From positions 1 through 32,027 of the forward strand of contig DHJA01000092.1 of assembly GCA_002404095.1 (NCBI GenBank): 32,027 bases of DNA, given 5' to 3'. Shown here piece by piece: positions 26,008-32,027 of this stretch. The first letter of the stretch is position 1. Every line of letters begins with the position of its first letter. Made by a program: the position numbers and the translations under genes. Source of the stretch: Planctomycetaceae bacterium UBA4732. GTDB taxonomy: Bacteria > Planctomycetota > Planctomycetia > Gemmatales > Gemmataceae. The notes beneath the pieces are model-generated. The model had not been told where the DNA came from and made no database searches. It was given only the letters and a program-made list of their open reading frames with translations.

Positions 26008-26229
26008 AGTCGATCTCCTTTGCGCTCCTCCGTGACCAGCGAGAGTGAACTCGACCAATTCGGGAGCATTGACTTGCTCCGAAGCATGCAGGAGTTCGAG
26101 GGAGAGAAGTTCGCCAGACTTGCCGTAGTCTAAAATCAAGCCCGGACGCGTCTCATCGCTCTCGGCCACCTTCCCGGTTCGCAGGATGATAGATAGCGTA
26201 TCGGTCTCTTTATCGTAAATGACTTTCAT
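25798..26229 (-). CDS. DUF2283 protein run together with a second small protein
   Basis: Residues 1-65 are a typical DUF2283 protein (MKVIYDKETDTLSIILR, TRPGLILDYGKSGELLSLEL, APELVEFTLAG), normally a free-standing protein of about 65-75 residues often found near toxin genes. Here no stop follows and the frame continues through a non-conserved linker (HGGAQRRST) into a second module. The linker overlaps an internal ribosome site, suggesting that a stop codon was lost. It begins 13 bases after hicA on the same strand and may be part of that operon. Confidence 0.65.
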   Translation of the reverse strand: MKVIYDKETDTLSIILRTGKVAESDETRPGLILDYGKSGELLSLELLHASEQVNAPELVEFTLAGHGGAQRRSTMKPEPTLEEIHQKGLLALREALGRSGMIRFLQQFENGSGDYAKERHAWVDNTSMEEIIAQTSLGKKKKK

Positions 26230-26242
26230 GGATTCGTCCCCT

Positions 26243-26482
26243 TCACGACTCCTTGAAAGCGGTCAAGAAGTCGTTTCGTGCAATTCCGGCTTGAGTACAA
26301 ATTGTCCGCAGCGTGGAACCTTTGATCCGCCGGTGATTGGGCATGGTCAACGGCGTCCGCGTGCCATCGGCGTTGTCGCGCACCATTGCGATGTGTTCGT
26401 GTTCGCGCACGACGCGGAAGCCGAGCCGCACCAGCGCCTTGATGACGCGGGTTTTGGGTGCGTCTTTCGGAAACGCGGCCAT
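26243..26482 (-). CDS. hicA: HicA-family mRNA interferase toxin
   Basis: A 79-residue HicA/YcfA-type toxin with a double-stranded RNA-binding-like fold. It shows KTRVIKALVRLGFRVVREHEHIAM with the catalytic His at H28 or H30, then TPLTMPNHRRIKGSTLRTI and GIARNDFLTAF. It cuts mRNA when not bound by HicB. The ATG overlaps the hicB stop by one base (TGATG), so it is translated after the antitoxin. Confidence 0.85.
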   Translation of the reverse strand: MAAFPKDAPKTRVIKALVRLGFRVVREHEHIAMVRDNADGTRTPLTMPNHRRIKGSTLRTICTQAGIARNDFLTAFKES

Positions 26483-26742
26483 CACCCAGCAACCTCCGTC
26501 TCGGCCACGAACGCCTCCAGAACAGGCGATTCCCCCTCCATTACGTCCTTGCCGAACGTATCGACGTGAAAGCGGATCGCGGACTTTACATCGGCCATCG
26601 CTTCCTCGTAGGTGTCGCCCTCGCCGACCACCACTCCTTTGAGACCGAGCGGATACGCCACGTAGCCGTCCGCATATTTTTCCACGATGATTTTGAACGC
26701 CTTCGCGGCGGGCCGCTTGCTTTTCTTCGCATTCTGCTTCAT
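26482..26742 (-). CDS. hicB: HicB-family antitoxin
   Basis: An 86-residue HicB protein with the partial RNase H-like fold: FKIIVEKYADGYVAYPLGLKG, VVGEGDTYEEAMADVKSAIRFHVDTFG. It binds and blocks HicA; no C-terminal DNA-binding helix is evident, so autoregulation may be weak or absent. A lysine-rich N-terminus (KQNAKKSKRPAAK) precedes the fold. Its ATG overlaps the stop of an upstream methylase tail (ATGA, 26739-26742). Confidence 0.85.
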   Translation of the reverse strand: MKQNAKKSKRPAAKAFKIIVEKYADGYVAYPLGLKGVVVGEGDTYEEAMADVKSAIRFHVDTFGKDVMEGESPVLEAFVAETEVAG

Positions 26743-26858
26743 GGGTTTGCCTCCACAATTCTAATCTCCTCCTCCGTCAGCCCATACAGATCATACACCA
26801 GCCGGTCGATCTGCCGATCCGTTTCTGTACCAGCCTGTAGACGCCCGTCTGTAGACAT
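26739..26858 (-). pseudogene. C-terminal tail of a TaqI/Eco57I-type DNA methylase
   Basis: The frame ends TETDRQIDRLVYDLYGLTEEEI, then RIVEANP and stop. This is the very characteristic last segment of TaqI/Eco57I-type N6-adenine methylase or type IIG restriction-modification proteins. Only about 28 recognisable residues remain; upstream of them the frame is not family-like, although an ATG at 26858 allows a 39-residue peptide. Its stop overlaps the hicB start, suggesting that hicBA was once transcribed behind a restriction-modification gene. Confidence 0.6.
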
Positions 26859-26887
26859 TCCGTATGCAACTGCCCATTGTCTAGTCT

Positions 26888-27121
26888 GTGACATTCACGA
26901 TTAGCAAAGTATTTGGCATGGTTGTTCGGCGGCAGCGCGAAAGGCTCGGGCTTTCCCAAGAAGCTCTTGCTAACAGCGCGGGTATTCACCGCACTTATGT
27001 CAGTTCCATTGAACTTGGCAAGGTTCGCGTCGGCCTAGAAGTGGCGAAAAAGGTGGCGAATGCGTTGAGGATTCCACTGAGCAAATTAATCGCCGAGGCA
27101 GAAGCCCTTGGGAAGAAGTAA
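26888..27121 (+). CDS. XRE-family helix-turn-helix regulator
   Basis: A 77-residue Cro/C1-type DNA-binding protein: VVRRQRERLGLSQEALANSAGIHRTYVSSIELGKVRVGLEVAKKVANALRIPL. The recognition helix is in HRTYVSSIE. The size is that of controller proteins of restriction-modification systems, and a nuclease-like gene follows 71 bases downstream. GTG 26888 is assumed; ATG 26918 would still keep the whole domain. Base composition here and in the next two genes is lower in GC than in the flanks. Confidence 0.8.
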   Translation: MTFTISKVFGMVVRRQRERLGLSQEALANSAGIHRTYVSSIELGKVRVGLEVAKKVANALRIPLSKLIAEAEALGKK

Positions 27122-27192
27122 CAGACACTGGCGCAAGCCGTCGCCCCCGTGTGACACGCCGTTGGACTTGCCGGCCAATCAAGGATCGCAGG

Positions 27193-27723
27193 ATGGCCAG
27201 AAAAAACACCGGCGTCATGGATCAGGCCGCCGAGGAACACGTCGCCGCCGCTCCGGACAACCCACTTGAACGCCCGGCCTGTACTCCGGCCGCGGTCGAT
27301 AAGGAAAAATTCAATCTTGACGCCGTCTTGCCCTACGGGCTAACGCTCCAGCACGTCTACAACGCAATGAACGAGTTTGTAAACTTTCTCGGCTTCATCA
27401 ACCAACAGCTGAATTCAAAGAACTTGCAGCGGTTCGAATCGATGTTGATGCCCGCGAATTTCAGCAGCATGGTCGGGGAGTTTATGACTACTACACTCCC
27501 TAAACATTGTGCGACCCTCGTCAAGAACGTTTACCACAATGGGCACCCGGATTTACTTCCGAAGGGACGTTTTGCCGGAGATTCGCTTCAGCACGGCACG
27601 GAAGGAATCGAGATTAAAGCGTCGCGGTATGGCCGAGGGCGCGGGTCAAGCGGGTATCCAAGTAAACACGGGCGCTGCCGTCAAAAGAAAAGCCGGAACC
27701 ACTCGCTCAATCTGGCCGTATAA
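27193..27723 (+). pseudogene. Truncated PD-(D/E)XK restriction endonuclease-like gene
   Basis: The 176-residue product contains NGHPDLLPKGRF and GTEGIEIKASRYGRG, giving D120 and E140-X-K142, a PD-(D/E)XK active site. The wording is like type II restriction enzymes that normally continue well past this point with W-G-HN-type motifs. Here, directly after RYGRG, the sequence becomes basic, unrelated residues and stops, so I infer loss of the C-terminal part. The spacer 27724-27869 has no supported gene. AAGGA lies seven bases before ATG 27193. The upstream regulator suggests a controller-nuclease pair, but no matching methylase gene is near. Confidence 0.6.
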
Positions 27724-27869
27724 CGAGAGCCGGCATTGCCTCCTTTACCGATCCCGATATCCCTTTTCCTTATCCGGCGGCAGACAGCGTAGGCGTCTCC
27801 AGCGCCTACGTATACCCTATTGGGCTGTGCGCCGCTACAAAGTCCTTCAGCACCAGCATGAGATGAGAG

Positions 27870-28637
27870 ATGAGCGACACACATAGGACTCTCCGCCTCG
27901 GAACCGAAGCCCTCATCATCGGGTACGCAATGAGTCGGCTTGACCTGGCGTATTTCCGATACCGGAATGCGCGCAGCTGGCGCGAAGTGTATGAGGAAGC
28001 TGCCCAAGCGTTAGCCGTTCGCGCCATAAGTATCAGAAACTTACGCGACGAATTCGATCCCTTTCATAGCAACAGCAGACGCGGATGGCACAAGCGATCA
28101 ATTCACCCCAGCCGCCAGAGGGTGTTGGAAGATCTGAAAGATATTAGCGATGACGCGCTCATGGCGCTTGTTGCCAGGATACTCGCGAGGGATGAGGAAG
28201 CCACAGCGGAAGCCATCGATTCACTGGCGGCGGTGCCGCGCACCGCCCAAAATGTTGCCGAGAGATTGCTGACAGGACGACGGGCCGAAGAATACTTTCT
28301 CACTAATAGCGAAACTCTCGTTGGCATCAAGCAGACGGAACTTCTGGATCATCGACAATCAGCTTGCGGGTTCGATTTTGGTATCAACAGCCGACCCGAA
28401 CTGTGCATCGAAATCAAGGGGTTGAAGCCTATCAAGGGAGAGATTCTGTTCACCGACCGGGAATGGACGGTGGCAAGATCCCGCCGGGACGACTACTGGC
28501 TGGTGGTCATCGGAAACCTGAATTCTGCTCCGCAGGGCAAGGTTGTGCGTGACCCCTACCACGTCCTCGAAGCGAGTTGTTCGTACCAAGTTTCTATCGC
28601 CGCCGTCTGGAGATCGAGAGTTTCCGTTGCTTGTTAG
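27870..28637 (+). CDS. DUF3883-domain protein, candidate defence nuclease
   Basis: A 255-residue protein. The N-terminal two thirds are helical and charged (SWREVYEEAAQALAVRAISIRNLRDEFD). The C-terminal part fits DUF3883 (protein NO VEIN C-terminal): ACGFDFGINSRPELCIEIKGLKPIKG, ILFTDREWTVARSRRDDYWLVVIGN and VVRDPYHVLEA. D169 with E181-X-K183 makes a PD-(D/E)XK-like site. DUF3883 is found in restriction and other anti-phage proteins. It follows the truncated nuclease on the same strand, with a small partner gene downstream. The function is inferred from domain and context. Confidence 0.75.
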   Translation: MSDTHRTLRLGTEALIIGYAMSRLDLAYFRYRNARSWREVYEEAAQALAVRAISIRNLRDEFDPFHSNSRRGWHKRSIHPSRQRVLEDLKDISDDALMALVARILARDEEATAEAIDSLAAVPRTAQNVAERLLTGRRAEEYFLTNSETLVGIKQTELLDHRQSACGFDFGINSRPELCIEIKGLKPIKGEILFTDREWTVARSRRDDYWLVVIGNLNSAPQGKVVRDPYHVLEASCSYQVSIAAVWRSRVSVAC

Positions 28638-28653
28638 TTCCTCTTGGAAAATG

Positions 28654-28682
28654 AAAACCCTCTTTCCGCAATACGGGTTTTT
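28654..28682 (+). terminator. Possible terminator after the DUF3883 gene
   Basis: AAAACCC and GGGTTTT form a 7-bp stem with a 14-base loop and end in five T, 16 bases after the stop codon. The stem is short and AT-rich. Confidence 0.4.
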
Positions 28683-28733
28683 CGGCGCGAGCGCGAGTCA
28701 ACATATGCTTGTCCGCTGCGAAGAGAATGAAAT

Positions 28734-29069
28734 ATGAAAGATGTTGTAGCAGTACTGGGCGAATGGAACTCTGACGGCCCAATCCACATCGAGCTTGTGG
28801 CCTGTGACATCGAGGACGCCGGCCTTAAAAAGACGGCGGATGTTGGCCTCAAGGCTATAGCGAAGGCTTTGGCCAGCTGTCCCCCTTTGTCTGCGGAACG
28901 CGTGGGGTCCGCGAGCGTCGAAGTCGGAAGCGAAGATGATTCGCTTGTCCTATCGTTGAAGATCGGACGCGTGACCGTCAACATCGTTATCCGTGGGGAC
29001 GCCGAGAGGATCGGCGAAAACGCCGATGTCGCTGTCTACGAACACGTGGACTTAAAAGAAGGCTTTTGA
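28734..29069 (+). CDS. Small protein of unknown function next to DUF3883 gene
   Basis: A 111-residue acidic protein, MKDVVAVLGEWNSDGPIHIEL, then LKKTADVGLKAIAKALASCPPL, a beta-rich second half (VEVGSEDDSLVLSLKIGRVTVNIVIRG) and VYEHVDLKEGF. No family is recognised. AAGAGAA lies about eight bases before the ATG. It stands between the DUF3883 gene and the two-component system on the same strand; it may belong to the defence patch. Confidence 0.55.
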   Translation: MKDVVAVLGEWNSDGPIHIELVACDIEDAGLKKTADVGLKAIAKALASCPPLSAERVGSASVEVGSEDDSLVLSLKIGRVTVNIVIRGDAERIGENADVAVYEHVDLKEGF

Positions 29070-29083
29070 GACGTTCCGCAGTC

Positions 29084-29133
29084 GTTACGATTCCGTTACA
29101 CCACCGCCCCCATCGCCCGGTTAGAATGGTTAC
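29084..29133 (+). promoter_or_regulatory. Candidate response-regulator box and promoter of the two-component operon
   Basis: GTTAC occurs at 29084, 29095 and 29129. The first two are exactly 11 bases apart, the spacing of direct-repeat sites bound by OmpR/PhoB-type regulators. TAGAAT at 29122-29127 is a good -10 box without a matching -35, as in activator-dependent promoters. The next gene is such a regulator, so autoregulation is plausible. Confidence 0.4.
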
Positions 29134-29210
29134 ACTTGAGTTCGCGCAAACGAAAGCGCCCGGCCGAACGTCGTATACATATCCATCGTTCCATTGTCGG
29201 TGAGGCTCCA

Positions 29211-29954
29211 ATGAACCCGGCTCGCGTGGTGGTGATCGAGGATGAACCGGCCATCCGGCGCGGCGTCACCGACGCCTTGCGCGCTTCCGGCTATGAAGCC
29301 GCTGAAGCGGGCGACGGCGTGCGCGGCCTTGAAGAGGCCGTGCGCGTCGGCGTCGATCTGGTGCTGCTCGATCTGATGTTGCCGCGGCGCGACGGCCTGG
29401 ACGTGCTGGCCGACGTGCGCCGCGTCCGGCCGACGCTGCCCGTCATCATCCTCACGGCGCGCGGCAGCGAGGACGACCGCGTGCGCGGCCTGAAGATGGG
29501 AGCCGACGACTACATCGTCAAGCCGTTCTCCGCCCGCGAATTGCTGGCCCGCGTTGAGGCCGTGCTGCGACGGTCGCTCGACCGACCGTCGGACGTGCGA
29601 GGCGCCCGGCTGGGGCGGGCCGTCATCGACTTGCCGCGCCGCGAGATTCGCTGGTCCGAACATGAGCGAGGCGAATTGTCCGAAATGGAGGGCGCCATTC
29701 TCACTTTCCTCATCGCCCATCGCAAACGCGCCGTTTCCCGCGATGAACTGATCTTGCGCATCTGGGGCATCGAGCCGGCCGGCCTGGAAACACGCACCGT
29801 GGACATGCACATCGCCCGCCTGCGCACCAAGCTGCGCGACCCGTCCGGCCGTAAGACGCCGGAGGCCATTCTCACCGTCCGCGCGCACGGCTATATGGCC
29901 GGCCCCGACCTGATACCCATCGACGCGCCCGCCCCCGATGAGATCGCCTTATGA
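29211..29954 (+). CDS. OmpR/PhoB-family response regulator
   Basis: A 247-residue two-component regulator. The receiver domain has acidic D11/E12 (VVVIEDEPAIRRG), phospho-acceptor D54 (LVLLDLMLPRRDG), T82 (IILTARG) and K104 (DDYIVKPFSARELLARV). A winged-helix DNA-binding domain follows (LSEMEGAILTFLIAHRKRAVSRDELI; TRTVDMHIARLRTKL; ILTVRAHGYM). ATG 29211, with GAGG six bases upstream, puts the first strand in its normal place; the frame upstream is not family-like. The stop overlaps the kinase start as ATGA. Confidence 0.93.
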   Translation: MNPARVVVIEDEPAIRRGVTDALRASGYEAAEAGDGVRGLEEAVRVGVDLVLLDLMLPRRDGLDVLADVRRVRPTLPVIILTARGSEDDRVRGLKMGADDYIVKPFSARELLARVEAVLRRSLDRPSDVRGARLGRAVIDLPRREIRWSEHERGELSEMEGAILTFLIAHRKRAVSRDELILRIWGIEPAGLETRTVDMHIARLRTKLRDPSGRKTPEAILTVRAHGYMAGPDLIPIDAPAPDEIAL

Positions 29955-31837
29955 AAGAGCTATTTTATGGCAAATTCGGCGGCGTGATTGCCTTCACGGC
30001 CATCTGCGCTTTGGTGGCCGGCGGACTGGGCTGGGCCACGGCCGCAGCTGTCCGCCTAGAGGGAGAACAGCTGGCCGAACACGCCGAAGCGGAGCGCGCC
30101 GACCGAATGCGTCTGGCGTTGTGGCGCCTCGACAGCTACGTCGCGCCGCTCATCGCCGTGGAAGACGGCCGACCGTTTAACCACTACAGCGCCGTGTTCG
30201 CCGCCCCGCTCGCCTACGACAATCGCGGCGCGCCCCGGCCGCCGGGCGCCGTGGTCGAACCGTCGCCGTTGCTTACCGCCGACCTGCCCGATTGGATGCT
30301 GCTCCACTTTCAACTCGACGCCGCCTCCGGCTGGGAATCGCCGCAGGCGCCATCCGTCAACCTGTCGCGCGTCCTACAAAACCCGCCGATCCAGACGACG
30401 TTAGCCAACGCCACCCCGGAGCGAACGCGGTTGCTCGACGAGTTAAAGCGCTGTCTCAAGCCGGCCGGCCTAATCGCAGCCGTGCGCGACCGGGTCTCGC
30501 CGCCGACGCATAAGGACAAGATTCTCTTGCCGGCCAAGCGGTCTCCCGACGCTACGAATACCGCCCGAACGGGCGCGGCGAATCAGGGACAAAATAACCA
30601 CAGCGACTATGAATTGCGCCAGCAAGCGAATCCGCTCAACAACGACATAAGGCCGGCGCAGAGTTTCAATCGCTCCCTGGCCATCAACAGCGTCGAGCAC
30701 AACGGCGAAAATTGGCTGACATTCCAAGGAATGCAGGGCGTATCGGGCGCGGAGGTGCTCGTCAACCTCAGCCCCATGACCGCCCTGTGGATGCCGACGG
30801 AGGGCGGCCGCGAACGGCTGTTGTTGGTGCGCCTCGTCCGTATTGAGGAAAAAGAAGTCTGTCAGGGCATCGTACTCGACGACGACGCCCTGCGCGGCGT
30901 GCTGGCCGAGAAGGTCGCGGATCTGTTTCCGGACGCGCGGCTGCCGCCGGTGCATGAACCAGAGCCGCCGCATCCGGAGCGCACAATGACCGCGCTGCCG
31001 CTACAACTCGATCCCGGCCCGGCGACGGCACCGCAGAACGCGGGCTGGACGCCGTTGCGCGTCGGCCTCGGCCTCGCCTGGACGGCTGCGATTGTGGCGT
31101 TGCTCGCCGTCGGCCTCGGCGGCTGGTCGCTGATCGACCTGTCGCAGCGGCGCATCCGCTTCGTGTCCGCCGTCACGCACGAATTGCGGACGCCGTTGAC
31201 CACGCTCCAGCTGTATCTCGACATGCTCGTGAATGGATTGGTCCGCGACGAGAAACAGCGCGGCGAATACATCCAAACGCTGAACGCGGAAGCCAACCGC
31301 TTGAGCCGGCTGGTCGGCAACGTCCTCGACTTTTCGCGGCTGGAGAACCAACGGTCGCGCCTGAACCGTACGCGCGTCGCCGGGGCCGATCTACTCGCTC
31401 AAATCGAAGCGGTGTGGCAGGGACGCTATAAGGACGCCGACAAGGAGCTGGTGATCGAGAATGCGCTGAAGGACGGTACGGCCTTATGCACGGATAGCGA
31501 ACTGGTGCAGCAGATACTGGGCAACCTGCTCGACAACGCCTGCAAGTATAGCCGCGGCGCAGCCGACCGCCGCGTCTGGTTGCGCGTACATGGCCAGGAC
31601 CGACGGCTGATCTTTGAGGTTGAGGACCGCGGCCCCGGCGTACCGAAGCGCGAGCGGCGGTCGATCTTCCGCGCGTTCCGTCGCGGCCGCAACGCGGACG
31701 TAACGGGCGGCGGGGTCGGCCTCGGTTTGGCGCTCGCGCGGCGCTGGGCCGGGCTGGTAGGTGGAGAGCTGACGTTACGACCCACATCGACGGCGGACGG
31801 GGCATGTTTCCGGTTGGTGCTGCCGTGCGAGACCTGA
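29951..31837 (+). CDS. Sensor histidine kinase
   Basis: A 628-residue membrane sensor. Helix one is about residues 11-34 (VIAFTAICALVAGGLGWATA) and helix two 371-396 (VGLGLAWTAAIVALLAVGLG), leaving a periplasmic sensor region of about 335 residues with no recognised domain. The HisKA domain carries H410 in FVSAVTHELRTPLT; the HATPase part has the N box GNLLDNACKYS, G1 DRGPGVP (559-565), F box IFRAFRRG and G2 GGGVGLGLALAR. It phosphorylates the response regulator encoded just before it. There is no HAMP domain between helix two and the His box. The signal is unknown. Confidence 0.93.
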   Translation: MKELFYGKFGGVIAFTAICALVAGGLGWATAAAVRLEGEQLAEHAEAERADRMRLALWRLDSYVAPLIAVEDGRPFNHYSAVFAAPLAYDNRGAPRPPGAVVEPSPLLTADLPDWMLLHFQLDAASGWESPQAPSVNLSRVLQNPPIQTTLANATPERTRLLDELKRCLKPAGLIAAVRDRVSPPTHKDKILLPAKRSPDATNTARTGAANQGQNNHSDYELRQQANPLNNDIRPAQSFNRSLAINSVEHNGENWLTFQGMQGVSGAEVLVNLSPMTALWMPTEGGRERLLLVRLVRIEEKEVCQGIVLDDDALRGVLAEKVADLFPDARLPPVHEPEPPHPERTMTALPLQLDPGPATAPQNAGWTPLRVGLGLAWTAAIVALLAVGLGGWSLIDLSQRRIRFVSAVTHELRTPLTTLQLYLDMLVNGLVRDEKQRGEYIQTLNAEANRLSRLVGNVLDFSRLENQRSRLNRTRVAGADLLAQIEAVWQGRYKDADKELVIENALKDGTALCTDSELVQQILGNLLDNACKYSRGAADRRVWLRVHGQDRRLIFEVEDRGPGVPKRERRSIFRAFRRGRNADVTGGGVGLGLALARRWAGLVGGELTLRPTSTADGACFRLVLPCET

Positions 31838-31853
31838 GAGATCGCAGAGTGTG

Positions 31854-31917
31854 AAAAAAACAGGCCGGCCCCACAAGGAGGCCGGCCCTGCCGTGCTGTC
31901 GCCCAATCAGCACGACA
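31854..31917 (-). ncRNA. Candidate small RNA with intrinsic terminator
   Basis: On the minus strand a promoter-like pair (31924-31952) is followed by a 64-base stretch made of two hairpins: CGTGCTG/CAGCACG (31908-31914 with 31892-31898) and a GGCCGGCC/GGCCGGCC hairpin (31861-31890) ending in seven T. The terminator loop region reads GGCCTCCTTGTGGGG, so CCUCCUU, complementary to ribosome-binding sites, would be partly exposed. No open frame fits. It could instead be the terminator of a minus-strand gene outside the window. Confidence 0.45.
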
Positions 31918-31923
31918 CTAAAG

Positions 31924-31952
31924 TACATACCAAGGGGCCGAGTCGATGTCAA
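31924..31952 (-). promoter_or_regulatory. Promoter of the candidate small RNA
   Basis: A perfect TTGACA (minus strand, 31947-31952) is separated by 17 bases from TATGTA (31924-31929). The -35 is exact and the -10 is moderate. Confidence 0.45.
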
Positions 31953-31979
31953 GCATCGGCCGCTGTTTTCATAGAGGCC

Positions 31980-32027
31980 GGGTGTGTCTCTCGAAGTCCT
32001 CGCACCCCGGACTCGTGAGTACACTTC
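31980..32027. repeat. Partial copy of the 99-bp palindromic repeat at window end
   Basis: GGGTGTGTCTCTCGAAGT (31980-31997) matches the complement of the right arm of the element at 6053-6151 with one mismatch. The remainder would lie past the window edge. Confidence 0.5.

Noticed and set aside
26777-26989. Minus-strand 70-residue open frame before hicB
   Set aside because: A different frame of the same strand gives the methylase tail, and the upstream half lies opposite the XRE gene.
27509-27886. 125-residue plus-strand frame overlapping the truncated nuclease
   Set aside because: Highly basic with no recognisable domain; the nuclease frame carries the active-site motif, and a frameshift into this frame does not restore family sequence.
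31861-31890. Plus-strand terminator of the sensor kinase gene
   Set aside because: The hairpin has its homopolymer run only on the minus-strand 3' side; on the plus strand no T-run follows.
31173-32024. 283-residue minus-strand frame across the kinase gene end
   Set aside because: Low-complexity Arg/Pro/Ser composition opposite a complete kinase domain; it also runs through the terminator hairpin.

Overview
The window looks like chromosomal DNA of a planctomycete, most likely Gemmataceae or a close relative. The pointers are a high-GC genome with a DUF1559 prepilin-like secreted protein, a DUF1549/DUF1553 'planctomycete cytochrome' gene coupled to a DUF1501 gene, HEAT-repeat membrane proteins, and a Gemmata-type 188-residue protein ending in WVVDLLLGK. 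The assignment rests on these families only; no 16S gene is present.

Layout. 1-4.5 kb: the 3' part of a two-domain LamG/DUF1080-like protein, glpD and a membrane HEAT protein. 4.5-6 kb: a methyltransferase and a glycosyltransferase 2 gene that ends at an in-frame stop and runs into a dispersed repeat. 6-9.9 kb: aroB, a Gemmata-type protein, a DUF433/DUF5615 toxin-antitoxin pair whose toxin is cut after about a dozen codons by a 157-bp palindromic element, and dprA. 10-13.4 kb: an MmeI-like (type IIL) restriction-modification enzyme and a small unknown protein. 13.4-18.1 kb: DUF1501, the DUF1549/DUF1553 cytochrome and tRNA-Gly(CCC). 18.1-23.2 kb: a repeat, a DUF1328 membrane peptide, an AI-2E-family transporter with a soluble C-terminal domain, a HEAT lipoprotein, a DUF1559 gene with a strong promoter and overlapping palindrome, and a Tat-exported Mn-type superoxide dismutase. 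23.2-25.8 kb: a PIN toxin-antitoxin pair, a 3-hydroxyisobutyrate-dehydrogenase-like enzyme and a lipase-like hydrolase. 25.8-29.1 kb: a defence and toxin-antitoxin patch containing hicBA, a DUF2283 gene run together with a second small gene, the C-terminal tail of a TaqI/Eco57I-type methylase, an XRE regulator, a truncated PD-(D/E)XK nuclease, a DUF3883 protein and a small partner. 29.1-32 kb: an OmpR-type two-component system followed by a candidate minus-strand small RNA.

The housekeeping genes are ordinary. The interest lies in the accessory layer: several restriction-modification pieces (one intact, two broken), three toxin-antitoxin loci (one broken), and at least four kinds of short palindromic repeats. 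Two of these repeats sit exactly where genes have been cut. Two regulatory finds deserve testing: the DUF1559 promoter/operator at 22231-22286 and the small RNA at 31854-31917, which has its own promoter and a CCUCCUU sequence in its terminator hairpin.
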